Source of the DNA: Echinicola rosea
GTDB lineage: Bacteria; Bacteroidota; Bacteroidia; Cytophagales; Cyclobacteriaceae
Reading direction: 5' to 3'
NCBI RefSeq assembly: GCF_005281475.1
Contig: NZ_CP040106.1
Span: 5,570,001 to 5,634,000, forward strand
Length of the DNA: 64,000 bases
Shown: piece after piece, positions 36,817 through 45,875 of the stretch
How positions within the stretch are numbered: position 1 is the stretch's first letter
Layout: every line of letters begins with the position of its first letter
Notes under the pieces: model-generated
Told to the model about the DNA's origin: nothing
The model's input: the letters and a program-made list of their open reading frames with translations, nothing else
The model's database searches: none
Translations under genes and position numbers: made by a program

Positions 36817-37870
36817 AATTGTATTTTCTTAATAAAGATAGCGGTCTTTTTTCTGAATAGGCAACTTTACCTTCCGGATCCGGGTACCCCACAGCCAAAC
36901 ACATAATTGTCCGTTGGTGTTGCTCCAACCCTAAAAAGCGATCCATTTTCTTTTCTCTTACTTCGATGTCTGGCCAGTTAATAGCGCAACTGCTTAACCC
37001 TAATGTTTCCAATGCCAACATAAATGACATTGCTGCCAACGAAGCATCTATATAAATAATGTGACGATCTCGTTCGTCAAAATATGCGTCTAAATTCCCC
37101 ACCAAAGCAATCATCATAGGGACATTATTTGCATATCCCTTGGTCCCCATTGGCAATTGGACAAGCTCACTAACCAAATTTGGGTCATCAAAAACACGAA
37201 ACTCATACGGCTGTCGATTGCACGCACTTGGCGATTGGTTACCTGCTAAAATCGCTTTATCAACAAGCTCTCTAGGAACCTTTTTATCCAGAAACCATCG
37301 AACGGAACGACGTTGCTTGGTAAGCTTGTAAAATTCTTCATATGCAATCGTACTTCTATCTTCCTCTAATCTATGATATGGAACCGAACTAGATTTCACT
37401 GATGAATCAGTATGATTACTATGGGCTCTACTTTTAATAATTTCTATAAATCGGCTACGCTGTAAGTCAACAACATCATCGCTATTACAAGCATCAAAAT
37501 AATTTTCTAACACATCGTAAAACCATTTCATTTGAGGGTTTGTCTCAACAACCTCTGGCTCCCATATTTGTTCAAAACTGTCAATCGTTTCCGCTATATA
37601 CTCTCGCGCAAAAACTGGTCTCCGAGGCCTCATTAAAAGCCCTTTTTCGATCCTATGTATATTTCTAGTCAATAAGAAATAATTACCTCTATTAACTTGG
37701 CTTTCTTCCAGATGTTTAACCTTTCCAGATAAAACAGCCTGATGTTCTCGCTTAAACGACGAATTAAAGAAAGTATAATATAGTGTGGCTAATCCTCTTG
37801 ATTTAAAACACACTTTTATTAACCGCTTGTCTAAGACGTTTTTTCCTTTTTTAATTACTTCTCTAATCAT
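36806..37870 (-). CDS. Nitroreductase family protein with N-terminal extension
   Basis: 354 residues. The C-terminal 190 residues form an FMN-binding nitroreductase: RRSVRWFLDKKVPRELVDKAILAGNQSPSACNRQPYEF, and SSCAINWPD near the end. The N-terminal 160 residues form a helical extension with no recognised family. Similar proteins accompany pyruvyl transferases in polysaccharide loci, probably as FMN-dependent redox enzymes, but the substrate is unknown. The gene is coupled to the flippase gene by a 4-base overlap. Confidence 0.83.
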   Translation of the reverse strand: MIREVIKKGKNVLDKRLIKVCFKSRGLATLYYTFFNSSFKREHQAVLSGKVKHLEESQVNRGNYFLLTRNIHRIEKGLLMRPRRPVFAREYIAETIDSFEQIWEPEVVETNPQMKWFYDVLENYFDACNSDDVVDLQRSRFIEIIKSRAHSNHTDSSVKSSSVPYHRLEEDRSTIAYEEFYKLTKQRRSVRWFLDKKVPRELVDKAILAGNQSPSACNRQPYEFRVFDDPNLVSELVQLPMGTKGYANNVPMMIALVGNLDAYFDERDRHIIYIDASLAAMSFMLALETLGLSSCAINWPDIEVREKKMDRFLGLEQHQRTIMCLAVGYPDPEGKVAYSEKRPLSLLRKYNYEN

Positions 37871-39336
37871 ACTTTTTGATTGCTACGCCTTTCACTTTCA
37901 GACATTACATTAGACACCTGTTGTTTAATTTCTTTACCCATTAATAACCATATCACTACATAATAAATAACAAACAAAATTAATGTCGATATAATTAAAT
38001 TAATATCATATCTATTTAAATAGACCATTATACTGTAAGTTATTACTGATGCTATCCAAGGACTTTTTACCACGTTCCAAAATTCCCCTGTGCTTATTTT
38101 TATCATTAAAAGCTTATTAAAAGTATATTGAGCAATGATCACTGCAATAATTTTATTCACCACGACAGCCCAAGCAGCTCCTAAAATGCCGTAGAAATGA
38201 ATTCCAAAAAATAATGTAGGAATAAAAATTAAAGATTTTATTATTTGAAGTGTTAGTTCCAATCGCGGTTTTCCCATCCCCCGAATCAATGATGTATTAC
38301 TATTAACCATCATATGAATCATAACAGCAAAAGCAAGAATACTTAGTGGAGCAACTGATTCTTCCCATTTCTCTCCAAAAATATCAAGAATAAATTGCTC
38401 ACCCAACACGATCATAAATAGCATTATAGGAAATATAATTATACTATTATAATTAACAGTAGTTAGGTAATACTTCTTCAAACTCTTCTCGCTTGATTGC
38501 ATTTTACCATATACAGGATACATTACCTTATTAATAACAGACATCAACTTACTTCTGAAAGTATCAGTCAAAACAAATGCAAAAGTATAAACTCCTAATA
38601 GCTGACTATCAAGTAGTTTTCCGATCATCAAATAATCAAAGTTGCCTATTAAATAGTTGACTATGCTGGTTCCAGTTGTATATAACCCAAATCCGAAAAC
38701 ATCTTTAAAAGCAGCTTGTTCCCACATCAATTTTGGTGTCCATTTGGTGGCATTAAAATAAAGGGGCATTGCAACAACAATGGATGCGACAGCATTAAAG
38801 GCTAATGACCACACACCTGCCCCCATGAAAGCTAAAGTTATTGCTATTACACCTGACACAAAGCTCGAAATATTCTCTACGACAGCTATTTTTTTAAAAT
38901 TCATAGCCTTTGTTAATTGAGCCTTATGCACCAAATTTATTGGACTTGATAAAATGCCAAGACTCAATACGGGGATCAAATCCTGTAACAATGGTTCTTG
39001 ATAAAACGAACTGGCCAAAGGGGCTACGAGTAAACACATTAGCAAATATAGCATTCCGCCCCAAGCCAGGCCTGTCCAAAAAGCAGTATGAAAGTGAGAA
39101 TCTTTCAAATCCTCTTCTTTCTTTTGTACTAAAGCTGAGGCTATTCCCAAATCATTAAGTACTTGAACAAAGCCCGTAAAAACAACTGCCATGCCAATTA
39201 ATCCAAAATCTTCTGGGAAAAGTAATTTAGCAAGTACTAACTTTATAATAAAAGAAAACGATTGATTTACTACCAATTGAATTCCACTCCAGAAAACTCC
39301 TTTTACGACTAATATTTTTGAATTACTACCAGACAT
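37867..39336 (-). CDS. wzx: Polysaccharide flippase (Wzx, MOP superfamily)
   Basis: 489 residues with about 12 to 14 membrane helices and the MOP opening GVFWSGIQLVVNQSFSFIIKLVLAKLLFPEDFGLIGMA. It moves the lipid-linked repeat unit across the inner membrane for polymerisation by Wzy. Together with Wzy (47110-48369), Wzz and Wza this indicates a Wzx/Wzy-dependent pathway. Confidence 0.9.
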   Translation of the reverse strand: MSGSNSKILVVKGVFWSGIQLVVNQSFSFIIKLVLAKLLFPEDFGLIGMAVVFTGFVQVLNDLGIASALVQKKEEDLKDSHFHTAFWTGLAWGGMLYLLMCLLVAPLASSFYQEPLLQDLIPVLSLGILSSPINLVHKAQLTKAMNFKKIAVVENISSFVSGVIAITLAFMGAGVWSLAFNAVASIVVAMPLYFNATKWTPKLMWEQAAFKDVFGFGLYTTGTSIVNYLIGNFDYLMIGKLLDSQLLGVYTFAFVLTDTFRSKLMSVINKVMYPVYGKMQSSEKSLKKYYLTTVNYNSIIIFPIMLFMIVLGEQFILDIFGEKWEESVAPLSILAFAVMIHMMVNSNTSLIRGMGKPRLELTLQIIKSLIFIPTLFFGIHFYGILGAAWAVVVNKIIAVIIAQYTFNKLLMIKISTGEFWNVVKSPWIASVITYSIMVYLNRYDINLIISTLILFVIYYVVIWLLMGKEIKQQVSNVMSESERRSNQKV

Positions 39337-39389
39337 TTCACCTACCCTTAAGAATATTATAGATAATCTTAAAAAATCTTATTGATACT

Positions 39390-40218
39390 CTATCTATTTC
39401 CTTTATTCTCTTCAATCCAATTGGCTACAAGCTGTGAAACTTCTATTCCAGATGACTTATGTAGATGATTACCATCTGTGTATTTAAACCTAGAGTTATA
39501 TTCAGTCAAATCAAGATACCCTTGTGAATTTTTAATAGCATCTTTAATGGTATTGTTGAAATTTGGCATTAATTCTTCTTCAATTTCCATCATCTTAAAG
39601 TGAACAGGAAGTCTAACCAAGTAAACTTCTCCATAATCCGATAAATAATTTATAATTTTTAATAAGTATTCATATCTCACCTTTGAATACTTAGTTTTTA
39701 ATAGATACTTATTTCTATAATCATATAATTTCTCATTAATCCTATTAGAAACTGACAAACTATCCATAGGAATGTCCTTAATTTCAAGCCAACCATCGTG
39801 GTGCAAAAAAACTTTACGTGTTCGAGGCAGTAAGATATCTTTATAATTTCCCTTCAGATTTTTCAACAAATACTCAAAGTTAGGATACATATTTACATTA
39901 TGCGTAATACCTAAACTTAATTCGTTTTCCCTAAATTTTGCTAAATCATTTGGGTCATTGCACCAACTTGAAATACTCCAAGGGTCAACTGCCAAAATAA
40001 AGACCCCGTTTTTCTCTTTATTATGTTTCTTTACTATACTCTCATAATATACCTTTCCGTATGGACTATGAGAAAGTGTAAAAGAATAATTATAAATTTC
40101 CAGACCTAGTCGTTCTTTAAAAATTTCTGGTTGTAATCCCTGAGCTGCTCTAGATGTTCCTAAAATTAAGTTCTTTTGTTTATGAGATGTAAATCTAAGA
40201 TAAAACGGATCAGTATAA
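39390..40218 (-). pseudogene. SGNH/GDSL-like protein, N-terminus removed by the IS3 element
   Basis: The open frame begins inside the insertion sequence end (a TTG at 40232), and the preserved part starts with YTDPFYLRFTSHKQKNLILGTSRAAQGLQPEIF. Related proteins have 30 to 50 residues before this (a leader helix), which are missing here. GTSR matches the oxyanion/nucleophile region and DGNHLHKS near the end looks like a catalytic Asp-His. It is the likely partner of the MBOAT protein in O-acetylation of the polysaccharide. Without its membrane anchor it is probably non-functional. Confidence 0.7.
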
Positions 40219-40354
40219 TGAGCATACCCCAATAGTTAGGACAGATTTTCTATAATCTCAAGTATACAGAGGTCTAATGAGTTTTCCCTATTTCCACACC
40301 TGAAAATCCCCTTTTAGATTTTCAGGATAGTGAGGGAATGTGGTAGACTCGATT

Positions 40355-41182
40355 TTATGCCACCTGCCCAACCAAGGAATAGACTTCTGCCGGAATTTGG
40401 TTATCCAGGCTGCTGTGCCTTCTTTGGTTGTTGTAGTAATCCATATATTCTGCTATCTGCGCATAGAGGTCCAATCCGTCCTGTGGTGGATTGAGATAGA
40501 TCTTTTCATATTTGATTGTTCGCCAGAACCGTTCGATAAACACATTGTCAATTGCTCTTCCTTTTCCATCCATACTCAGACGGATGTCGTTGGACTTTAC
40601 TGCTGCAGTAAAGACTTCTGAGGTAAACTGGCTCCCTTGATCCGTATTGAGAATCTCCGGGCATCCATATTGACTGATGGCCTCTTCGAGTACTTCTTTG
40701 CACCATTCTGCATCCATATTGTTTGAGATAGACCAACCGACAATATGCCTGCTGTACAGATCAATGATCGCTGTCAGATACATAAACCCTTTTTTCATCG
40801 GAATGTAGGTAATATCCATGGCCCAGACCTGATTGGGACGGGTCACTTCCAGGTTCCTGAGCAAGTAAGGATACACTTTATGGGCCTTGTGCCTTCGGGA
40901 AGTATGTCTGCCGGGCATGACTGCCTGCAGCCCCATGCAGCGATAATACAGCCGTTCCACCCGGTTTTTGCTGATCTTATATCCTTTATCCCGGGTCAGC
41001 CAGGTGTGCATGCCAGGCGCTCCCTTGTAGGGGTGATGGAGATAGTGTTCGTCCATCAACCTCATGAGTTCCAGATTCAGCTCCGATTCCGGCTTGGGCC
41101 GATAATAGATCCCAGAACGATGGACATTGAGGATGTTGCATTGAGCCTTTAGACTCAGTTCGGTATGACCCTTGCGTATCAT
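40355..41182 (-). CDS. IS3-family transposase OrfB
   Basis: 275 residues (from ATG 41182), the integrase-like rve domain. The DDE residues lie in VWAMDITYIPM, ILNTDQGSQFTS and NVFIERFWRTIKYEK; the end has the YNNQRRHSSL pattern of IS3 transposases. The frame continues upstream of the ATG (RRLALEPLAKRRS), as expected for an OrfA-OrfB fusion made by -1 slippage. Confidence 0.92.
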   Translation of the reverse strand: MIRKGHTELSLKAQCNILNVHRSGIYYRPKPESELNLELMRLMDEHYLHHPYKGAPGMHTWLTRDKGYKISKNRVERLYYRCMGLQAVMPGRHTSRRHKAHKVYPYLLRNLEVTRPNQVWAMDITYIPMKKGFMYLTAIIDLYSRHIVGWSISNNMDAEWCKEVLEEAISQYGCPEILNTDQGSQFTSEVFTAAVKSNDIRLSMDGKGRAIDNVFIERFWRTIKYEKIYLNPPQDGLDLYAQIAEYMDYYNNQRRHSSLDNQIPAEVYSLVGQVA

Positions 41183-41205
41183 GCTGCGTCGTTTTGCCAG
41201 AGGTT

Positions 41206-41487
41206 CTAGCGCAAGGCGTCTTTTAAAAAATCATTCTCAACTTTGAGCTTGCCGATAGTCTTGAGCAGCTGGTCTTTTTCCTCATCGGCAGGGTTTTTCT
41301 TGTTTTTGCTGCTTTTTTCAAAAACCTCTTCAGCTCCATTGAGAAATTCCCGCTTCCAGTTGCTCAGTTGCTGGGGTGACAGTTCGTACTTCTGAGCCAG
41401 CTCAGCAAGAGACGAGCGCTCTTTTAACAATTCCAAAACCACCTTGGTCTTGAACTTCGATGTAAATTTTCTTCTTGTGGTCATCAC
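41206..41487 (-). CDS. IS3-family transposase OrfA (HTH)
   Basis: 93 residues: HTH_Tnp_1 domain (RRKFTSKFKTKVVLELLKERSSLAELAQKYELSPQQLSNWKREFL) followed by a leucine-zipper-like region. The stretch TTTTTTAAAAG at 41221-41233 (minus strand) near its stop is a good -1 slippage site, fusing it to OrfB. Confidence 0.92.
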   Translation of the reverse strand: MMTTRRKFTSKFKTKVVLELLKERSSLAELAQKYELSPQQLSNWKREFLNGAEEVFEKSSKNKKNPADEEKDQLLKTIGKLKVENDFLKDALR

Positions 41488-41544
41488 AGTAAATTTAAAG
41501 GTAAATTTTTAACTTAATTTACTGTCCCAATTTTTGGGGTATGT

Positions 41545-42933
41545 TCATGCGTATCTGTAAACACGTTTCCATTTGATAGTTAAATTTTCCAATGCATATT
41601 GTTGTTCTCGACCCAGCCACTCTATTACTAAAAAAAGAAACAATGAAAAAGGTAACACGTAACCAATTTCTCTAGAAAATAAACTTAGTGTCTCAACGTA
41701 CCCATCTTTTTCAGTTAAACCCAACACCATCCTTTTAATATAATTTAGAGCATGCTTAATATTCTCTGCTCTAAAAAATATCCATGCAAAAACAGTAAGC
41801 CCAAAAGTTAGTAGCAAAGATAAAAATTCTCTAACTGTTGGCAGGTAGTTCCCTTGTGCTATTATTTCCAAATTATTTCTATTATTCTTAGTCAATAATA
41901 ATGGTAGAAAATAAAGTGCGTTTAAAGCCCCCCAAACGATAAACGTCCAATTCGCTCCGTGCCAAAAACCACTTAATATGAAAATTATAAAAGTATTTCT
42001 AACTCTCAACATAGTACTTCCTCTACTACCACCTAAGGGAATATATACATAGTCTCTAAACCAAGTCGATAGTGAAATATGCCAACGCCTCCAAAACTCT
42101 GCAACATCTCTAGAAAAGTAGGGGAATGCAAAATTTTGCATCAATTTGAAACCAAATAAACGTGACGTTCCGATAGCTATATCTGAATATCCAGAAAAAT
42201 CACAATAAATTTGAATAGTAAAAAATAAAGCACCTACAATTAAAGTACTTCCTGTATAACTATCTGAATTATTAAAAATTAGATTAGCATATTCAGCACA
42301 ATTGTCAGCAATAACAACTTTCTTAAATAATCCCCATAAGATTTGACGCATGCCGTCAACTCCTTGTGAATAATCAAACTTTCTTTTTGTATAAAACTGA
42401 GGTAATAAGTTTGTAGCCCGTTCAATTGGTCCAGCCACCATTTGTGGAAAGAAACTTACAAAAGCTGAAAAGGCTATAAAATCATTAGTTGGTTCAAGTT
42501 TTCGTTTATAAATATCAATTGTATAACTCATTGTTTGAAAAGTGTAAAAGCTAATTCCAACAGGTAGTACTATATTTAAGGAACTTGCTTTAATTTCTGT
42601 ACCAAAAAGCGAAAAAGCCGTTGTAAAATTGTCAAGGAAAAAGTTGTAATATTTAAAAAAACCTAAAAATCCAAGATTCACAATAATACTTACCCACAAA
42701 AGAGCCTTTCTCCTAGCTTGACTTTCTTCATCCTTAAGTTTAAGTCCAACAGTATAGTCAACTATTGTACTAAAAAAAATTAAAGCTAAAAACCTCCAAT
42801 CCCACCATCCGTAAAACACATAACTGGCAAATGAAATCAGTAAATTTTGAAGCCTTAATTTATTAGCAATTAACCAATAGACACCAAAAACTATTGGTAG
42901 GAAAATAGCAAAGTCAATTGAGTTGAAGAGCAT
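41545..42933 (-). CDS. MBOAT family O-acyltransferase, 3'-truncated by IS3
   Basis: 462 residues with about 11 membrane helices; the catalytic His of MBOAT enzymes lies in ILSGFWHGANWTFIVWG near residue 325. It is the AlgI-like type that acetylates exopolysaccharide, usually with an SGNH partner encoded next to it. The reading frame stops in the first bases of the IS3 terminus (TGA is part of the element), and the last membrane segment common in the family is missing. Its start lies only 17 bases from an IS256-family insertion upstream. It is probably impaired or inactive. Confidence 0.82.
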   Translation of the reverse strand: MLFNSIDFAIFLPIVFGVYWLIANKLRLQNLLISFASYVFYGWWDWRFLALIFFSTIVDYTVGLKLKDEESQARRKALLWVSIIVNLGFLGFFKYYNFFLDNFTTAFSLFGTEIKASSLNIVLPVGISFYTFQTMSYTIDIYKRKLEPTNDFIAFSAFVSFFPQMVAGPIERATNLLPQFYTKRKFDYSQGVDGMRQILWGLFKKVVIADNCAEYANLIFNNSDSYTGSTLIVGALFFTIQIYCDFSGYSDIAIGTSRLFGFKLMQNFAFPYFSRDVAEFWRRWHISLSTWFRDYVYIPLGGSRGSTMLRVRNTFIIFILSGFWHGANWTFIVWGALNALYFLPLLLTKNNRNNLEIIAQGNYLPTVREFLSLLLTFGLTVFAWIFFRAENIKHALNYIKRMVLGLTEKDGYVETLSLFSREIGYVLPFSLFLFLVIEWLGREQQYALENLTIKWKRVYRYA

Positions 42934-42973
42934 TAATTACAGATTATCAGGGAGTGTTATCTCAACTCTGTCC

Positions 42974-43009
42974 TTTCCCTTCCCGGGGGCTAGCCCCCGG
43001 GAAGGGAAA
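42974..43009. repeat. 36-bp perfect palindrome in the IS256-family element
   Basis: Perfect palindrome with no spacer, centred on CTAG at 42990-42993 (core GGGGGCTAGCCCCC), extended on each side by CCC, GGG, AA and AAA-type bases. It lies 17 bases downstream of the transposase stop. As RNA from the transposase strand it would make a very strong hairpin followed by an A/T-rich segment, and could act as a terminator. Confidence 0.8.
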
Positions 43010-43026
43010 AAATTCTCACTAAATAA

Positions 43027-44256
43027 TTAGGTTTCCGTATTGATGTCCAACCGGAGCCTCCCCTCAAATTTAATGGCCAACTGCTGGACTGTCAAGCTCC
43101 AGTTCTGTAAAGGGGTCGTCCATTTTTTCTCGATCCGCTGCGTGGCCAGATAGACCAGCTTTAGAAGTGCCATGTCACTGGTAAATGCCCCTTTGGTCTT
43201 GGTCACCTTTCTTACCTGCCGATGGAAGCCTTCCACCGCATTGGTGGTATAGATCAGCTTCCTGATGGGCGGTGTATAGGCAAAGAAGGCACTCAGCCTC
43301 TCCCAGTTGTCGTTCCAGGAACGGATCACTATGGGGTATTTCTTCCCCCACTTTTCTTCCAGTTCCAACAATGCCGATTCGGCCAGGTCCTTTGTCTCGG
43401 CCTTATAGATCTTCTTCAGGTCACCGGCAAACTCCTTTTGGTTTTTGCTGGCCACGTACTTCAGGCTGTTCCGGATCTGGTGGACCACGCAGAGCTGGAT
43501 CTCTGTTTTCGGGAAAATCGACCCGATCGCCTCGGGAAAGCCCTTAAGGTTATCGGTACAGGCGATCAGGATATCCTGTACTCCACGGTGCTGTAGATCG
43601 CTGAGTACCTGTAGCCAGAAGTTCGCCCCCTCGCTTTCGGAAAGGTACATGCCCAGTACCTCCTTCTTCCCCTCACGGTTGATCCCTAATACATTGTATA
43701 GGGCCTTATGGCGTACCTTCCCTTCCTCACGTACCTTGAAGTGCATGGCATCAAGCCATACAATGCAATAGACCTCTTCCAACGGCCTGTTCTGCCACTC
43801 CTTGACTTTCGGGACGACACGGTCGGTAATATCGCTTATCACCTGCGTGGAGACCTCCGTATCGTACATTTCCTTGATGTACCCGGAGATGTCACGTAAG
43901 CTACTGCCAAGCCCGTACATCCCTATGATCTGCTTCTCAAGGTTATCGGCAAGGATACGCTGGCGCTTCTCGACGATTTTAGGTTCAAAGCTGCTGTGAC
44001 GGTCCTGGGGCGTCTCGATCTCCACTTCTCCCAAGTTGCTCTTCACACGCTTGCTGCCCTTGCCGTTACGTTTGTTGCCTGCACTGTGGCCTGCATCTTC
44101 ATCCCGAAGGTGCTCGTCCATCTCAGCCTGGAGGGCTTCCTCCAAAAACTCCTTCAACATCGGAGACAGCGCACCGTTCTTGCCGAACAGGGACTCTCCT
44201 GATAAAAACTGGTCAAGTACTTTCTTCTTAAATGCTGATTCTTGTTCTTCGCTCAT
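43027..44256 (-). CDS. IS256-family transposase (Mutator type)
   Basis: 409 residues, complete. The DDE catalytic residues lie in CIVWLDAMHFKV, ACTDNLKGF and AVEGFHRQVRK. The N-terminal region has the typical AEMDEHLRDEDAGHSAGNKRNGK segment. The gene fills most of the element, and the inverted repeats are only 77 and 65 bases from its ends. Confidence 0.95.
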   Translation of the reverse strand: MSEEQESAFKKKVLDQFLSGESLFGKNGALSPMLKEFLEEALQAEMDEHLRDEDAGHSAGNKRNGKGSKRVKSNLGEVEIETPQDRHSSFEPKIVEKRQRILADNLEKQIIGMYGLGSSLRDISGYIKEMYDTEVSTQVISDITDRVVPKVKEWQNRPLEEVYCIVWLDAMHFKVREEGKVRHKALYNVLGINREGKKEVLGMYLSESEGANFWLQVLSDLQHRGVQDILIACTDNLKGFPEAIGSIFPKTEIQLCVVHQIRNSLKYVASKNQKEFAGDLKKIYKAETKDLAESALLELEEKWGKKYPIVIRSWNDNWERLSAFFAYTPPIRKLIYTTNAVEGFHRQVRKVTKTKGAFTSDMALLKLVYLATQRIEKKWTTPLQNWSLTVQQLAIKFEGRLRLDINTET

Positions 44257-44472
44257 AACACTCTATCTTATAAACTTTAATTGATTTTCAAAGTCTCAGA
44301 CAGAGTTTAGATTACAGTCTCGATTATCAATGTAGAATTAGTTCCTAAAATCCAATGTAATCATCTGATAAAAAACATTATTTGACAAAAATAGCTGACA
44401 CAAGATTATATTGTAAATTAAATACTTTATGATAGCAGCCTGCATGTTGATTAAAAGAATATAAAAAATATT

Positions 44473-45705
44473 CTATTCGATCAAAATCAAAATTGGACTT
44501 CGGTCATCAGATTCCCCCGAAATTGATCTCGACTTTATTTTGTTATTTTTGCTAGCGGGTAAGGTAGAAGTATTATCTCTATACTTTCTTATTCCCCTCT
44601 GATTTATACTTCCAAAAGATTTACGGTAATCTGTTTTTCCACTTTGCTTGTATTCCCATTTTTTTTCACCATTTGCATATGGTAGAAGCCAGTTATACCC
44701 AGAATGAATTGATTTTCCAGAAGGAGTTTCATAATTCCACAAATCAATACCAACGTGCTCTGCTAAACGCGCAATTCTAAACCAATAATTCAAGTTCGCT
44801 AAACTATAGTTCCAAGACTTTGTTCTCTTCAATTCTTCCGGTTGCTTACCTTCCTTATCGAATTGATGATCAATAAGTTCGGGTATATCATTTTTGATTA
44901 TCTTCCTAGCAAGGAATTTATTATCAGTATACAAGGCAACAGAAATTAATTGCATATAATAAGCTGTTCCAATATTATTGGTTAGTCTAGAGGCTCCAGT
45001 TCCAATTTTACTTGTCTGCATCCAATTTAAATAAGACTTAAACCATCCTTTCAATTCATTCTCATTTTCTTTGGTCCAAGAAATACTTCCCTCCAATAAT
45101 CCAACAACGTCTATAACGTCTACTAAGGATCTCGCATCTATTATTCCATCCCTCCTTCCTTGATTTCTTCCAGGTATAAATTGCGCATGGTTGAAGTTTG
45201 GGTTCATTCGAGTTTTATCATTCAAAAACCAAGTTTTTAATTGGGAAGCAGCTTTAGCCGCATATTTTTCATCTCCTGTATAATAATAAGCTACAGAAAG
45301 TAATCTAATATTAGCTGCCATCTTTCTTAAATAGGAGTTATCCTTATATTTATAAAAATCAGGATTTGTTTTTCCATCTTTTCTAATATACGGCAACCCA
45401 TCAGGCTTCTGTGGATCTGGCCACCAATACTGCCCTACACTTACATAGTCTCTTTTATCCCCACTAGGGGCAATCTTTTTTTTATTATTAGTAACGGATA
45501 AATCCGGAGTAGTCAAAATAGCATTTGCATCCTTAATTATCTTTTTTAATGCGACATTCAGTTGTTCATCACCACTTCTTAATGCTTCTTTTTTAGTATT
45601 AATCAGGTCTTCTTCTATTATCAATGTTTTCTGAGGATAACATGCACTCAAACTTAAAAAAACACCTAGAAAGATGAGGACAGAACGAACCAAAATCAAT
45701 TTCAT
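44473..45705 (-). CDS. Alginate-lyase-like (PL5-type) secreted lipoprotein, active-site His replaced
   Basis: 410 residues with a lipoprotein leader ending in LSLSACYPQK. The middle has SVGQYWWPDPQKPDG, IIDARSLVDVIDVVGLL and ELKRTKSWNYSLANLNYWFRIARLAEHVGIDLWNY, the alginate lyase (PF05426) pattern. In PL5 enzymes the catalytic His lies in NNHG; here it reads NNIGTAYYMQ, so Ile replaces it. The RTKSWNYS region with the catalytic Tyr remains. The last 45 residues are Ser/Lys/Arg-rich and unlike the usual end. It may be a non-catalytic glycan-binding protein or act on a different link in the capsule. Confidence 0.8.
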   Translation of the reverse strand: MKLILVRSVLIFLGVFLSLSACYPQKTLIIEEDLINTKKEALRSGDEQLNVALKKIIKDANAILTTPDLSVTNNKKKIAPSGDKRDYVSVGQYWWPDPQKPDGLPYIRKDGKTNPDFYKYKDNSYLRKMAANIRLLSVAYYYTGDEKYAAKAASQLKTWFLNDKTRMNPNFNHAQFIPGRNQGRRDGIIDARSLVDVIDVVGLLEGSISWTKENENELKGWFKSYLNWMQTSKIGTGASRLTNNIGTAYYMQLISVALYTDNKFLARKIIKNDIPELIDHQFDKEGKQPEELKRTKSWNYSLANLNYWFRIARLAEHVGIDLWNYETPSGKSIHSGYNWLLPYANGEKKWEYKQSGKTDYRKSFGSINQRGIRKYRDNTSTLPASKNNKIKSRSISGESDDRSPILILIE

Positions 45706-45875
45706 TATTAAACAATTTTTATAAGTGAAAATAAACTCAAAACATAAATCGTAGTAACCTCACCCTTTTTCTTACCACCATACTCAATTCAGCAATAATT
45801 TAGTATCCTGAACTTTCACCTAATGGATTATCATTAAAATAATAATAATCAGTAATAAAATCAAAAAAACATGAT

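Larger units (their letters stand above)
40219..41547 (-). mobile_element. IS3-family insertion sequence
   Basis: The element is 1329 bp. Terminal inverted repeats of about 26 bp begin TGARCATACCCCAAWA and end near GGACAG. OrfA and OrfB lie in the usual overlapping -1 frameshift order. No target duplication was found: the bases outside the left and right ends differ. The insertion cuts the 3' end of MBOAT and the 5' end of the SGNH gene, so it is associated with a deletion of the joining DNA. Confidence 0.85.
42950..44321 (-). mobile_element. IS256-family insertion sequence with 8-bp target duplication
   Basis: Length 1372 bp. Imperfect inverted repeats of about 23 bp mark the ends (GGGAGTGTTATCTCAACTCT at the left and the reverse complement GAGACTGTAATCTAAACTCT at the right). 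The 8-bp sequence GATTATCA is present on both sides (42942-42949 and 44322-44329) as a clean target-site duplication. It carries one full transposase gene. Confidence 0.9.

Noticed and set aside
44473..44620. Possible frameshift in the alginate-lyase-like gene
   Set aside because: The tail is unusual, but the other two frames contain early stops and give no better family match.
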